NCBI RefSeq assembly: GCF_003857055.1
Contig: NZ_QGSZ01000209.1
Span: forward strand, 1 to 59,945
DNA: 59,945 nt
Source: Micromonospora inaquosa
GTDB lineage: Bacteria > Actinomycetota > Actinomycetes > Mycobacteriales > Micromonosporaceae
Reading direction: 5' to 3'
In this document: piece after piece, positions 18,249 through 28,417 of the stretch
Position numbering within the stretch: the stretch's first letter is position 1
Layout: each line of letters opens with the position of its first letter
Made by a program: the position numbers and the translations under genes
The notes under the pieces: generated by a model
The model's input: only the letters and a program-made list of their open reading frames with translations
Told to the model about the DNA's origin: nothing
Databases searched by the model: none

Positions 18249-18652
18249 GTTGTCCCCCGTCACGGAGTTGTTTGTCAGCCTGGCGACATGATTGGCAAAC
18301 AATCCATTAGGGACTATATCTAGTTCCGTGATCGCCGATCGGCGAGTGTCGGGAAGCAGCCACGCGTGCGGCGACGTTCGACAACCCAGCGCGACCGGCG
18401 GCACGGAGGAGGACTGGAGGGGATGCATGATGCACGCCAGAAACGGCGTCGGCGCTGTCACCTGCGGCACTGATGGTCGTCCTGGGTTCGGGGGGTGTCA
18501 CGCTATCCCGAATAGACGGGGAGGTCCCTATTCAATTACGCAATTGATTGGTAGCTCAGGATTCGTCAACTCTGTCAGCGTTCGAGCAAGGCCGGCATAA
18601 AGCCCCCGCTGGGCGGCTGCTTGGCCAGCCGTCGGAAGCCGGCCAGACACGC
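18249..18652. other. Noncoding stretch upstream of the STAND gene
   Basis: No credible gene on either strand. It should carry the STAND promoter: read leftwards, a TATAGT lies about 60 nt before the start, but no matching -35 is clear. An inverted repeat GAATAG/CTATTC (18510-18533) is followed by an AT-rich patch (18533-18552), unusual for this sequence; it could be a regulator site. Confidence 0.35.
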
Positions 18653-18690
18653 TGATGGGGCGGCGACGGGATTCCGTCGCCGCCCCATCA
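18653..18690 (-). terminator. Terminator of the GH10 xylanase gene
   Basis: A perfect 17-bp stem (TGATGGGGCGGCGACGG at 18653-18669 with its complement at 18674-18690) and a 4-nt loop lie 14 nt past the GH10 stop. No T-run, as is usual in high-GC actinomycetes. Confidence 0.75.
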
Positions 18691-18704
18691 GGATGCGGAC
18701 TTGA

Positions 18705-20126
<1,422 letters not shown>

Positions 20127-20195
20127 TCACGACCAGCGCGGGAGTGCGCCCGGGAAGAGGCACACAACCTTGGTCATCGACCTCAGTGGATGTGG

Positions 20196-20237
20196 AGTAT
20201 GTCAGCGCCACTGATCGACAAGCAAGAATTTCCGGAA
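20196..20237 (-). promoter_or_regulatory. GH10 promoter with adjacent TTCCGGAA box
   Basis: Read leftwards: -35 TTGCTT (20220-20225), 18-nt spacer, -10 CATACT (20196-20201). TTTCCGGAA (20229-20237) abuts the -35 and GTTCCGGAAG recurs at 20368-20377. Both share the core of the GH3 and esterase boxes. The remaining 373-nt gap (20064-20436) shows nothing else clear. Confidence 0.45.
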
Positions 20238-20436
20238 GGATTGCGAGAATTGTTTCGGGCCCGCTACCGGAGCAGGACATGGCTGCCCAGGCCACGTGTC
20301 ATCAGGAGCTGACAGCGGTGCGCTGTCGGCTGGGTCGGAGACGTCTACAAGCTTCAGGGCACCGCAAGTTCCGGAAGTTCTCTCGCTACGCTACCGAACG
20401 TTCGCGGCACCTCGACGAGCCCCGAACGAGCGGGAT

Positions 20437-20901
20437 TCACTGCTCCACGGCGCGGTAGAGCCGGCTCACGGTCTCGGCCACGCAGACCGGCTTCCCGCCG
20501 CTGTCGCTCTCCACGACGACCGTCACCAGCAGCTGCACACCGCCGGTCACCGGCGACACGTCGGCGATGGTGGCGGTGGCGCGTACGGCGGCGCCGACCC
20601 GCAGCGGCGCGGGGAAACGCACCCGGTTCAGCCCGTAGTTGACCCCCATCGCCACCCCCTCGACCCGGTAGAGCCCGCCCGCCAGGGCCGGCAACAGCGA
20701 CAGGGTGAGGTACCCGTGCGCGATCGTCGCGCCGAACGGCCCCGCCGCGGCTCGGACCGGGTCGACATGGATCCACTGATGGTCGTCGGTGGCGTCGGCG
20801 AACAGGTCGACACGGCTCTGCTCGACACGCTGCCACGGACCGGGCCCGAGGCTCTCACCGGTCGCGGCGGCCAACTCCTCGAACGAGGTGAACACTCTCA
20901 T
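20437..20901 (-). CDS. MaoC-family (R)-specific enoyl-CoA hydratase
   Basis: 154 residues, one hot-dog domain of the MaoC type. The hydratase-2 motif is seen as DATDDHQWIHVDP followed by GPFGATIAHGYLTLSLLP, supplying the catalytic Asp and His. It hydrates trans-2-enoyl-CoA. It lies 20 nt downstream of the acyl-CoA dehydrogenase gene, whose product it would use, so the pair performs the first two steps of a beta-oxidation-like pathway. The acyl chain is not known. Confidence 0.9.
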   Translation of the reverse strand: MRVFTSFEELAAATGESLGPGPWQRVEQSRVDLFADATDDHQWIHVDPVRAAAGPFGATIAHGYLTLSLLPALAGGLYRVEGVAMGVNYGLNRVRFPAPLRVGAAVRATATIADVSPVTGGVQLLVTVVVESDSGGKPVCVAETVSRLYRAVEQ

Positions 20902-20921
20902 GCCAGGTCTCCCTACAGCTG

Positions 20922-22070
20922 TTAGAAGGCGTTGACGCCGGTGAGCGCGCGTCCGATGAGAAGTTGCTGGATCTGACTGGTGCCCTCGTAGAGCGTGGCC
21001 ACCCGCGCGTCCCGCAGGTACTTGCCGACCGGGTACTCGTCGATGTAGCCGTACCCACCGAACACCTGGACCGCGTTGTTGGCCGCGCGGACGGCGGCCT
21101 CACTGGCGAAGAGCTTGGCCGTCGACGCCTCGGTGGCGAACGGCTGGTCGCGGTCGATCAGGTCGGCCACCTGCCACACCAGCAGCCGGGCGGCGGCGGT
21201 GTCCACAGCGATGGCGGCGAGCAGTTGTTGGACGAGCTGGTGCCCGGCGATCGGCTTGCCGAACTGGGTGCGCTGCCCGGCGTAACCGACGGCCGCGTCG
21301 AGGCAGCCCTGGGCGATGCCGACACACCCGGCGGCGACCGACATCCGCCCCTTGGCGAGGGTGGCCAGGGCCAGCCGGAATCCGCCGCCCTCGGCACCGA
21401 GGCGGGCCGTGTCGGGCACGCGTACCTCGTCGAAGCCCAGCTCGCCGGTGGCCTGACCGCGCAGGCCAAGCTTGCCGTGGATCTCCCGTCGGGTCAGCCC
21501 CGGGCTGTCGGTGGGCACCAGGAACGCGCTGATTCCCCGGTGCCCGGGGCCGCCGGTGCGGGCGAAGACCAGCGCGACGTCGGCGGTGGTGCCGTTGGTG
21601 ATGAACGTCTTCGTTCCGGTGAGCAGCCAGTCGGTGCCGTCGCGGACCGCGCGGGTGCGCAGTGCCGCCGCGTCCGAGCCGCTGTCCGGCTCGGTCAGCG
21701 CGAAGCAGCCGAGTGCGCTGCCGGCGCAGAGCTGTGGCAGCCACTCGGCCCGCTGTTCCGCGCTCCCGTGGGCGGCGATCGACTTCGCGACCAGGCCGAG
21801 GGAGACCGAGACGATGCCGCGCACCGCCGAGTCGCCTCGGCCCAGCTCTTCCAGGACCAGGCAGTACGCCAGATGGTCGCCGCCGGAGCCGCCGTCGGCC
21901 TCGGCGATGGTCAGCCCGAGGAAGCCCAGGTCACCGAGCATGCCGACGATGGCGGGGTCGACCGATTCGCGGCGATCCCAGGCGGCCGCGTGCGGCAGCA
22001 GCTCGCGGTCGGCGAACTCGGCGGCCAGCTGGCGGACCGCCGCCTGCTCGGCGGAGAGGGTGAGGTCCAT
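20922..22070 (-). CDS. Acyl-CoA dehydrogenase
   Basis: 382 residues from ATG 22070; a TTG three codons earlier is a less likely start. It is a standard FAD acyl-CoA dehydrogenase: FALTEPDSGSDAAALRT for FAD/substrate binding near residue 120, VFGGYGYIDEYPVGKYLRDAR near 340 (VFGGYGY), and catalytic Glu in YEGTSQIQ. It oxidises acyl-CoA to enoyl-CoA and passes electrons to ETF. The start is preceded by an inverted repeat (22078-22096) rather than by a good ribosome site, so translation may be nearly leaderless. Confidence 0.94.
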   Translation of the reverse strand: MDLTLSAEQAAVRQLAAEFADRELLPHAAAWDRRESVDPAIVGMLGDLGFLGLTIAEADGGSGGDHLAYCLVLEELGRGDSAVRGIVSVSLGLVAKSIAAHGSAEQRAEWLPQLCAGSALGCFALTEPDSGSDAAALRTRAVRDGTDWLLTGTKTFITNGTTADVALVFARTGGPGHRGISAFLVPTDSPGLTRREIHGKLGLRGQATGELGFDEVRVPDTARLGAEGGGFRLALATLAKGRMSVAAGCVGIAQGCLDAAVGYAGQRTQFGKPIAGHQLVQQLLAAIAVDTAAARLLVWQVADLIDRDQPFATEASTAKLFASEAAVRAANNAVQVFGGYGYIDEYPVGKYLRDARVATLYEGTSQIQQLLIGRALTGVNAF

Positions 22071-22077
22071 GACGCTC

Positions 22078-22096
22078 AAACTAGCGGTGATAGTTT
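22078..22096. promoter_or_regulatory. Operator-like repeat before the acyl-CoA dehydrogenase gene
   Basis: AAACTA and TAGTTT separated by 7 nt form a perfect inverted repeat 8 nt before the ATG. TAAACT within it can serve as a -10. The layout suggests a TetR- or LuxR-type regulator site. Confidence 0.45.
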
Positions 22097-22116
22097 AATG
22101 CGTCCAGACCGGAGGA

Positions 22117-24939
22117 TCACCGGTCGGAGGCCAGACCGACGTGCCGTTCCGCGGTGAACGCGCGGGCCAGCTCGGTACGGGAACGGATGCCCAGCCGGTG
22201 GAACACGTTGCGCAGGTGGTGGTCGACCGTACGGGTGGAGAGGAACATCCGGGCGGCGATCTCCCGGTTGGTGGCACCCTCGGCGACCAGCTCGGCGATC
22301 CGCAGCTGCTGGCCGGTCAACAACCGCGCCGCGGGCAGGTCCGGCGGGCCGATCGACTCCCCGGCCGCCCGCAGCTCCGTGGTGGCCTGCTCGGCCCAGC
22401 ACTCCACCCCGAGCAGGCTGAACATCTCGCGGGCCTGGTGCAGGTGCGTCCGCGCGTCGCGTGGGCGTCGACTGCGGCGCAACTCCTGACCGAAGAGCAG
22501 TTCGGTGCGGGCCCGCTCGAACGTGCCGGCCTCCGTCGGGTGCAGGCGTAGCGCCGCCTGGAAGTCCCGCTCCGCCTCGGCGCCGCCCCGGGGGGCGAGC
22601 AGCGCGTGGCACCGCGCGGACAGGGCCCGGCGCAACGGGCTCGCGGTGCTGCTGGCCCACCTGTCGAACGCGGCGAGCGCGGCCGTCGCCGCAGGCCGGT
22701 GCGCCAGATGCGCCGCCGCCTCCACCAGGTACGGGGTGGCCATCACCTGTACGAGGACCTGACCTCGACCGGTGCCGAGACGGGCCAGCGACGCCAACCG
22801 GTCCGCGGCCTCGGCGTGCCGGCCGTCGACCAGGTCGAGCACCGCCAGGGCCCACGCGGCGAGCGCGTGCGGGCGGCTGCCCGGCGTCGGCGCCTCGCCG
22901 ATCTCGCGAATCCGCCGCAGGCTGGTGGCCCGGTCGACCCGGATCGCGGCGAGGACCGCGAGCATGCCCAGATGGACATTGGCGCAGTTGACCTGGCCGG
23001 TGGCGCGGGCGGCGCGCAGCCCGTCGCGAGAGGTCTCCGCCGCCGCCTCATGGCGACCCAGCCAGTACTCGGCCACCGCCCGCAGCTCCAACGCCCGCGA
23101 CAGCATGGACAGCTCGCCCCGTACCCGGGCCAGCTCGACAGCGCGCTCGGCGAGCCGGTGGGCCGCGCCGTCCACGGCCACCAGCAGTCCGGCCGCCGCG
23201 GCACAGCTGAGCGCGGTGGGGGTCAACGCCGAACCGGTCAGCCGGCCGCCCAGCACCACGGCGCGGCGCAGCGCGGGCCCAGCTCGCTCGTGGTCGCCCC
23301 GCAGGGTCGCCGCCACCCCGGCGATCAGCGAGCCCATGAGTTCCATCGCCGGCGGGTCGTCCGGGCGCCGCAACGCCAGCGCCCGCCGGCCCATCTCGGC
23401 GTACCGGTACTGGTCACCGGCGAAGCAGACCGCCTCGCCGGCCCGCACCAGCCCGGCCAACGCGAGGGCTCTGTCGGTGCCGTGCACCGCCGCGGCGGAG
23501 GCCAGCAGGGTGACCGACGCACTCGACGCGGTGCCGCAGCGCAGCTCCAACTCACCGCGGAGCAGGTCGGCACGCGCGCGCACGACCGGGTCGGCGCAGA
23601 AGGCGCGGAGACGGTCGAGCAGCAACCGGGCCGCGTCGGATTGCCCACCGGCCCAGGCGTACCGGGCGGCGGTCAACAGACGGGCGGCGGTCAACCGCGG
23701 ATGATCGCTCAACTCGGCGGCCCACCGCAGGGCCACCGACGCGGCGGGCCAGCCGTCGGAGCCACCGACCGCGGCCTGTTCCAGCTCGGCGGCGAGGGCC
23801 GGATCGGCACCCGCCGTCGCGGCGGCGAGGTGCATCGCCCGGCGGAGCCGCTGCCCCGGCGCGACCAGCACCTCGGCGAGCAGTCGGTGCGCCGCGCGGC
23901 GCTCCGCGAGCGGCGCGCTGGCCGCGATCATCGTGCGCACCAGCGGCTGCGGAAAGGTGACACCTCGTTGCTCCACGCGGACCAGACCGGCGACCTCCGC
24001 CGGGGCGAGCGCCTCGACCTCGGCGCCGGCGGCTGCCACGGCCCGGATCAGGGTGCCCGGCGCGCCGTCCTCGTCGAGCGCGGCGAGCAGCAGCACCCGT
24101 CGGGTCTCCGGTGGCAGCCGGTCCAGTCGGGCACGGTACGCACGACCGAGCGCTCCATCCGCCGGTGGCGCGGCGGGCAGCGGCTCCTCCCCCCGCCACT
24201 GCCCCGCGCTGAGCACCTCGGCGAGATCCGCCAGGGCCTGCGGGTTGCCGCCGCCGATCGTGGTCAACGCGGCCAGGGCCGACGCGGCGGGCCGCTCGGG
24301 GAGCCGGTCGACGCCCTCGCGCTCGGTCAGCTGACGGAGCCGGTCGGTGAGGACGGCGCTGCTCTCGTGCTCGGTCAGCGCCCGCAGTCGGTGCGCCGGT
24401 ATCCCGTCGAGGTTGGCGGTGAGGTCCGCGGTGAGCAGGACGGCGAGCGGCAGGTGCCGCAGTCGGCGGGCGACGAATGCCAACACCTGCGCGGTCTGCG
24501 GGTCACCTCGGTCGATGTCGTCCATGGTGGCGAGCAACGGCCGCTGCTGGGCGGCGGCGGCGAGCAGCCCGAGCACCGCCATCGACAGCGTCAGTTGCCG
24601 GTCGGCCGGGCAGCTCTCCCCGGCCAGCGCTCGGCGCAGCAGTTGGCGCTGCTCGGTGGGCAGGGCGGTGGCCCGGTCGAGCACCGGGTCGACCAGACGT
24701 TGCAGGCCGGCGTACGGCAGCGCGGCCTCCTCGGCGAGCCCACTGCCGGCGAGCACGGTGCGGCCCTCGGCGTGCCGATGGGCGTAGCCGACCAGTGCCG
24801 TCCGGCCCGATCCGGGCTCTCCGCGCAACAGCAGGGCACCGCCGGCGTTGGTCATGCCGTCGAGCAGGCTCCGAACAGCCCGGCACTCGTCGTCCCGGCC
24901 ACGCAGCACGGTTAGTTGCACTCTTGATGCAGTAACCAT
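22117..24939 (-). CDS. Large ATP-binding LuxR-family regulator (LAL type)
   Basis: 940 residues. The N-terminal AAA-like ATPase domain begins LRGRDDECRAVRSLL; its P-loop reads GEPGSGRTALV, with Arg in place of the usual Lys. The segment normally holding Walker B is ATMDDIDRGD. A long Ala/Arg-rich TPR-like middle follows. The C-terminus is a LuxR (GerE) helix-turn-helix: LTGQQLRIAELVAEG then TNREIAARMFLSTRTVDHHLR. LAL regulators (MalT relatives) respond to a small molecule and activate neighbouring genes; here the acyl-CoA dehydrogenase/MaoC pair lies immediately downstream. The start codon is uncertain because no good ribosome site is seen. Confidence 0.9.
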   Translation of the reverse strand: MVTASRVQLTVLRGRDDECRAVRSLLDGMTNAGGALLLRGEPGSGRTALVGYAHRHAEGRTVLAGSGLAEEAALPYAGLQRLVDPVLDRATALPTEQRQLLRRALAGESCPADRQLTLSMAVLGLLAAAAQQRPLLATMDDIDRGDPQTAQVLAFVARRLRHLPLAVLLTADLTANLDGIPAHRLRALTEHESSAVLTDRLRQLTEREGVDRLPERPAASALAALTTIGGGNPQALADLAEVLSAGQWRGEEPLPAAPPADGALGRAYRARLDRLPPETRRVLLLAALDEDGAPGTLIRAVAAAGAEVEALAPAEVAGLVRVEQRGVTFPQPLVRTMIAASAPLAERRAAHRLLAEVLVAPGQRLRRAMHLAAATAGADPALAAELEQAAVGGSDGWPAASVALRWAAELSDHPRLTAARLLTAARYAWAGGQSDAARLLLDRLRAFCADPVVRARADLLRGELELRCGTASSASVTLLASAAAVHGTDRALALAGLVRAGEAVCFAGDQYRYAEMGRRALALRRPDDPPAMELMGSLIAGVAATLRGDHERAGPALRRAVVLGGRLTGSALTPTALSCAAAAGLLVAVDGAAHRLAERAVELARVRGELSMLSRALELRAVAEYWLGRHEAAAETSRDGLRAARATGQVNCANVHLGMLAVLAAIRVDRATSLRRIREIGEAPTPGSRPHALAAWALAVLDLVDGRHAEAADRLASLARLGTGRGQVLVQVMATPYLVEAAAHLAHRPAATAALAAFDRWASSTASPLRRALSARCHALLAPRGGAEAERDFQAALRLHPTEAGTFERARTELLFGQELRRSRRPRDARTHLHQAREMFSLLGVECWAEQATTELRAAGESIGPPDLPAARLLTGQQLRIAELVAEGATNREIAARMFLSTRTVDHHLRNVFHRLGIRSRTELARAFTAERHVGLASDR

Positions 24940-25003
24940 GTCTGCCAGTGTTACCCATCGGAAACCGAATGGAAAGAGGGTGCGATATCGGGCCGGGCCG
25001 GAA

Positions 25004-25639
25004 TCAGTCGGGCGCGACCTCGGCCAACAGGGCGCCCACGGTCCGGGACATCACCGCGCGGGCCTGGTCCACGCCCAGATCGAGCCCGTAGCGCAGCATC
25101 GACCAGGACTGCCACGTGCTCGCCGCCACCAGGGCGTGCAGCAGTTGCTCCCGCCCCGGCCCGGCCTCGGCCAGCTCGACGGCGAAGAGCTCCTCGACCT
25201 CGTCGCGGACCCGTTCGATGTGCTTGAGACGGTTGCGGTGCAGCTGCTCGGAGAACGGCTCACGCATCTGGGCGGCCCGCGCCGACGGCGCGATGAGCTG
25301 GAGCAGCCTCGCCCGCTGCCGGCAGTACGCGTCGACCCGCTTCGCCAACGGCAACCCGGGTGAGATCGGCCGGTGGGCGGCGTCCTGCTGGCGGAGCACC
25401 TCCGCGCCGCTGGCCTCGAAGAGCGTCTCCATGTCCTTGAAGTTGGTCCAGAGGGTGCGCAACGAGATCCCGGCCCGTTCGGCGATGCGCTCCCCGGTCG
25501 GGCGGAGGTCGCCCTCGGAGATGAGCGCGAGGTGCGCCTCGACGATGGCCGCGCGGGTCCGCTCGGCGCGGGCGGTGCGCCCGTCGACCCGGCCCGCCAC
25601 ATCGACCCCGTCCATCCGCCCCCGCCCTCTCACCGTCAC
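25004..25639 (-). CDS. TetR-family regulator
   Basis: 211 residues from GTG 25639, chosen for the GGAGG 5 nt upstream; the frame is open further but the extension is not conserved-looking. The N-terminal helix-turn-helix contains RIAERAGISLRTLWTNFKDMETLFEAS. The C-terminal ligand domain is unassigned. It lies between the LuxR regulator and the ABC importer, all on the same strand, and could control either through the palindromes at 22078 or 30909. Confidence 0.88.
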   Translation of the reverse strand: MTVRGRGRMDGVDVAGRVDGRTARAERTRAAIVEAHLALISEGDLRPTGERIAERAGISLRTLWTNFKDMETLFEASGAEVLRQQDAAHRPISPGLPLAKRVDAYCRQRARLLQLIAPSARAAQMREPFSEQLHRNRLKHIERVRDEVEELFAVELAEAGPGREQLLHALVAASTWQSWSMLRYGLDLGVDQARAVMSRTVGALLAEVAPD

Positions 25640-25797
25640 GGCGTCCTCCGACGCACCGCCGAGTCTAGACAGGGGTTGATCAGCATCCCCGGACGCTCCG
25701 CCGATGCCGTCATCCGACCCGGCCGGTCCGCGGGGCGCCGCCGTCACAGACGATGGCCTGCCCGGCGAGTCGATCCGAATATGCATTCACGGTGCAG

Positions 25798-25827
25798 ATA
25801 GTAGGAGCATCGATCGGTATCGGTCAA
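25798..25827 (-). promoter_or_regulatory. Probable promoter of the tetR gene
   Basis: Read leftwards: TTGACC (25822-25827), 18-nt spacer, TACTAT (25798-25803). The -35 side overlaps two direct copies of ATCGGT. It leaves a leader of about 150 nt. The 295-nt gap 25640-25934 otherwise holds only the terminator of the importer operon. Confidence 0.4.
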
Positions 25828-25874
25828 CGCCTCTGACCATCGACTCCCGGCCGTGCCAGCGGCACGCGGGCAGC

Positions 25875-25918
25875 CGTCCGACCGGGCGTGGTCAGGCGGG
25901 ACCACGCCCGGTCGGACG
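25875..25918 (-). terminator. Terminator of the liv-type importer operon
   Basis: A perfect 19-bp stem (25875-25893 with 25900-25918; arm begins CGTCCGACCGGGCGTGG) and a 6-nt loop lie 16 nt past the binding-protein stop. Confidence 0.8.
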
Positions 25919-25934
25919 TCGGAGCTGCGGGGCC

Positions 25935-27230
25935 TCAGGAGACGGTCGGCACCCCGTTCGCCGGCGGCGCGGCCGGGGCGGCGGTGTACTCCTTGACCGG
26001 CCCGTCCGCCTCGTCCGTCTCGTACGCCGGCCCGAAGTAGCTCTGCACTCCCCCGCTCACCCGGCTCAGCCGCTGGCCGCCGTACCCGGAGTGGTCCGTC
26101 GCGGAGAAGCGCAGCGGCACCAGCCCGGGGCCCTGGAAGCCGCCCTTCTGCACGGCCTGGAGCACCTTCTCCCGGGTGAGGTCCTTGCCGGCGGCGAGCA
26201 ACGTCTGCACGAAGAGGTAACCGACCGACATGCCGTAGACGGTGTTGCCGTCGAACGGCGCGTCCCCGTTGTGCTCCTTGTTGATTCTCGTGAAGAGCTG
26301 GATCCACGGGTTCGCGGTGTCGTTCTGCATCGGCAGGTAGTTGGTGCCCACCATCCCCTCCAGGATCGGGGCGGCGGCGCCGAGCTGCTTGGCCAGGGTC
26401 GGGTGGTCGGCGCCGACGTTGGAGACCAGCCACTGCGCCTTGAAGCCCAACCGTGCGGCGGTGCCGATCGACAGCGCGGTGAAGCCGGGCACGGTGGCGA
26501 GCACGACGACCTTGCACCCGGCCGCCTTGAACGCGCCGATCTGCGGTGCCACGTTGGTGTTGCTGGTGACGTAGGTCTGCTTGACCGCGACCGCCCCGGG
26601 ACCGAGCACAATCTCCACACCGGCCAGACTGTCCCGGCCGAAGTCGTCGTCCTGGCCGAGGAAGCAGACCTTCTGGCCAGCCAGGTTCGCCTTCGCGTAG
26701 TTGGCCAGGATCTTGCCCTCGACCGTGTAGTCCGGGTTGAACCCGAACGTGCCGGGATACTTGTCCGGCTGGTCCCAGCTGCGGCTGCCGGAGGCGACGA
26801 AGAGATCCGGCACCCGGTTGCTCTTCAGGAAGTCGAGCACCCCGGTGTGTGTCGGCGTGCCGAGACCGTTGAGGACGGCGAAGACCTTGTCCTGCAGGAC
26901 GAGTTGACGCACCACCTGCTGGGTGTTCGCCGGGTTGTAGCCGTCGTCCATGATCTTGTAGGTGATCTTCCGACCGTGCACACCACCGTTGGCGTTGACG
27001 TAGTCGAAGTACGCCTTCGTCGCCGGGGCGATCTTCGAGTAGCCGGCCGAGGCCGGCCCGGTGAGCGGCATGTGGGTGCCGACGACGATCTCGGTGTCGG
27101 TGACACCCGGCACCGCCGCCCCGCCGGAGCCGGGGCCGTCGTCGCCGCTACAGCCGGCGGCAGTGACGAGCAGTGCGATGGTGCTGGCGATCGCGAGGCC
27201 GCGATGCGCTTTACGGTGCATGGGAAACAC
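25935..27230 (-). CDS. Branched-chain-amino-acid-type ABC substrate-binding lipoprotein
   Basis: 431 residues. The lipoprotein signal ends in LVTAAGC. The mature domain is a Leu/Ile/Val-type (Peripla_BP_6) binding protein: VTDTEIVVGTHMPLTGPAS, YNPANTQQVVRQLV, and FLGQDDDFGRDSL. GTG 27230 has AAAGG only 3 nt away and an ATG at 27221 is an alternative. It captures the substrate for the liv-type permeases encoded upstream. Such proteins bind leucine-like amino acids, but many actinobacterial ones bind amides, urea, aromatic acids or sterol-derived acids. Neighbouring acyl-CoA genes favour a carboxylic substrate; this is inference. Confidence 0.9.
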   Translation of the reverse strand: MFPMHRKAHRGLAIASTIALLVTAAGCSGDDGPGSGGAAVPGVTDTEIVVGTHMPLTGPASAGYSKIAPATKAYFDYVNANGGVHGRKITYKIMDDGYNPANTQQVVRQLVLQDKVFAVLNGLGTPTHTGVLDFLKSNRVPDLFVASGSRSWDQPDKYPGTFGFNPDYTVEGKILANYAKANLAGQKVCFLGQDDDFGRDSLAGVEIVLGPGAVAVKQTYVTSNTNVAPQIGAFKAAGCKVVVLATVPGFTALSIGTAARLGFKAQWLVSNVGADHPTLAKQLGAAAPILEGMVGTNYLPMQNDTANPWIQLFTRINKEHNGDAPFDGNTVYGMSVGYLFVQTLLAAGKDLTREKVLQAVQKGGFQGPGLVPLRFSATDHSGYGGQRLSRVSGGVQSYFGPAYETDEADGPVKEYTAAPAAPPANGVPTVS

Positions 27231-27304
27231 CGACCTTTCTCGGTCCGGTTGTCAGGGAACGGTGTGGTGGTGGGGCGCCCGGCCGAGGCCGGACCGAGGA
27301 CAGC

Positions 27305-28417
27305 TCAGGAACGCCGGGTCGGCCGCCTGGCCAGCAGAGCCCGGCCGAGACGCGACAGCAGACCCTGCACACCGCCGGGGGCGGCGATCATGACGACGAT
27401 CAGGGTGAGTCCGAAGATCGCCAGGGGAAGGTTGCCCTCCAGCCGTTGCGCCACCGCGGGCGAGAGCGTGAGCATGTCGGTCAGCGAGTGGGTGAGGTCG
27501 GGCAGGGCGACCAGCAGAACGGCCCCCCACAGCGCGCCGGTCAGTCGACCCAGGCCACCGATCACCACGGCCATCAGCAAAAACAGCGACAGGGTCAGCG
27601 AGAACGCCCCGGGTGAGACGCTCTGCGCGAGCACCGCCAGCAGCGCGCCGCCGAGCCCGGCGGTGGCGGCGCTGACCACGAACGCGAGGACCTGGGTGCG
27701 GGCCACGTGGATGCCGGCGAGGCGGGCCGCCACCTCGTCGTCGCGGACCGCCCGGAAGGTACGCCCGTACCGGCTGCGGATCAGGTTCGCCAGCAGCAGC
27801 AACGCGAGCAGGGTGGCCGCGCCGGTGACCCAGAGCTGCCACCGCTCGTACGGGAAGTACGCGCCGAGCGACAGCGGCGGCGGCTCCACCGGCACCGACA
27901 ACCCCTGCTCGCCGTTGAAGACACCGTCGAACGTGACGGCCAGCGCCGGCACCACCACGGCCACGGCGAGGGTGACCCCGGCCAGGTAGGGACCACGCAG
28001 CCGGGCCGCGGCCACCCCGACCACCGCGCCGACCGCGACCGTGCTGACGACCGCCGCACCCAGCGAGAGCGGCAACAGCCAGCCGCCGGTCATCCCCCGG
28101 TCGGCGAACGCGGTCTGGCACAGCGCCACGGTGTACGCCCCGGTCGCCATCAACGCGCCGTGCCCGAGCGACAGTTGACCGTTGAGCCCGGTGAGGACGG
28201 TCAGCCCGGCGGTCGCGCAGAAATAGGCGACCACGGTGGCGAGCTGGAAGTTGCGGAACGGCTCCACCGCGTAGCTGAGCGCCAGCAGCAGCAACCCGGC
28301 GGCGAGCACCACCGCGAGGTGGCGCAGCAGGGTGGAGCCGCGTCGCCGGTCGACCGGTCGGCCGCCCGGCTCGTCGAACTGCTGTCTCGGCGGCAGGGCC
28401 GCCCTCGTGGCGCTCAC
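27305..28417 (-). CDS. livM: LivM-type ABC permease
   Basis: 370 residues with about ten hydrophobic segments. The LivM signature is LNGQLSLGHGALMATGAY near residue 95, and the cytoplasmic loop AVRDDEVAARLAGIHV is typical. A 45-residue basic N-terminal tail precedes the first helix. The GTG start overlaps the LivH stop by 4 nt (GTGA). Confidence 0.93.
   Translation of the reverse strand: MSATRAALPPRQQFDEPGGRPVDRRRGSTLLRHLAVVLAAGLLLLALSYAVEPFRNFQLATVVAYFCATAGLTVLTGLNGQLSLGHGALMATGAYTVALCQTAFADRGMTGGWLLPLSLGAAVVSTVAVGAVVGVAAARLRGPYLAGVTLAVAVVVPALAVTFDGVFNGEQGLSVPVEPPPLSLGAYFPYERWQLWVTGAATLLALLLLANLIRSRYGRTFRAVRDDEVAARLAGIHVARTQVLAFVVSAATAGLGGALLAVLAQSVSPGAFSLTLSLFLLMAVVIGGLGRLTGALWGAVLLVALPDLTHSLTDMLTLSPAVAQRLEGNLPLAIFGLTLIVVMIAAPGGVQGLLSRLGRALLARRPTRRS

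Noticed and set aside
18292..18600. Small open frame in the gap upstream of the STAND gene
   Set aside because: No ribosome site, no domain and no typical codon-position bias; treated as noncoding.
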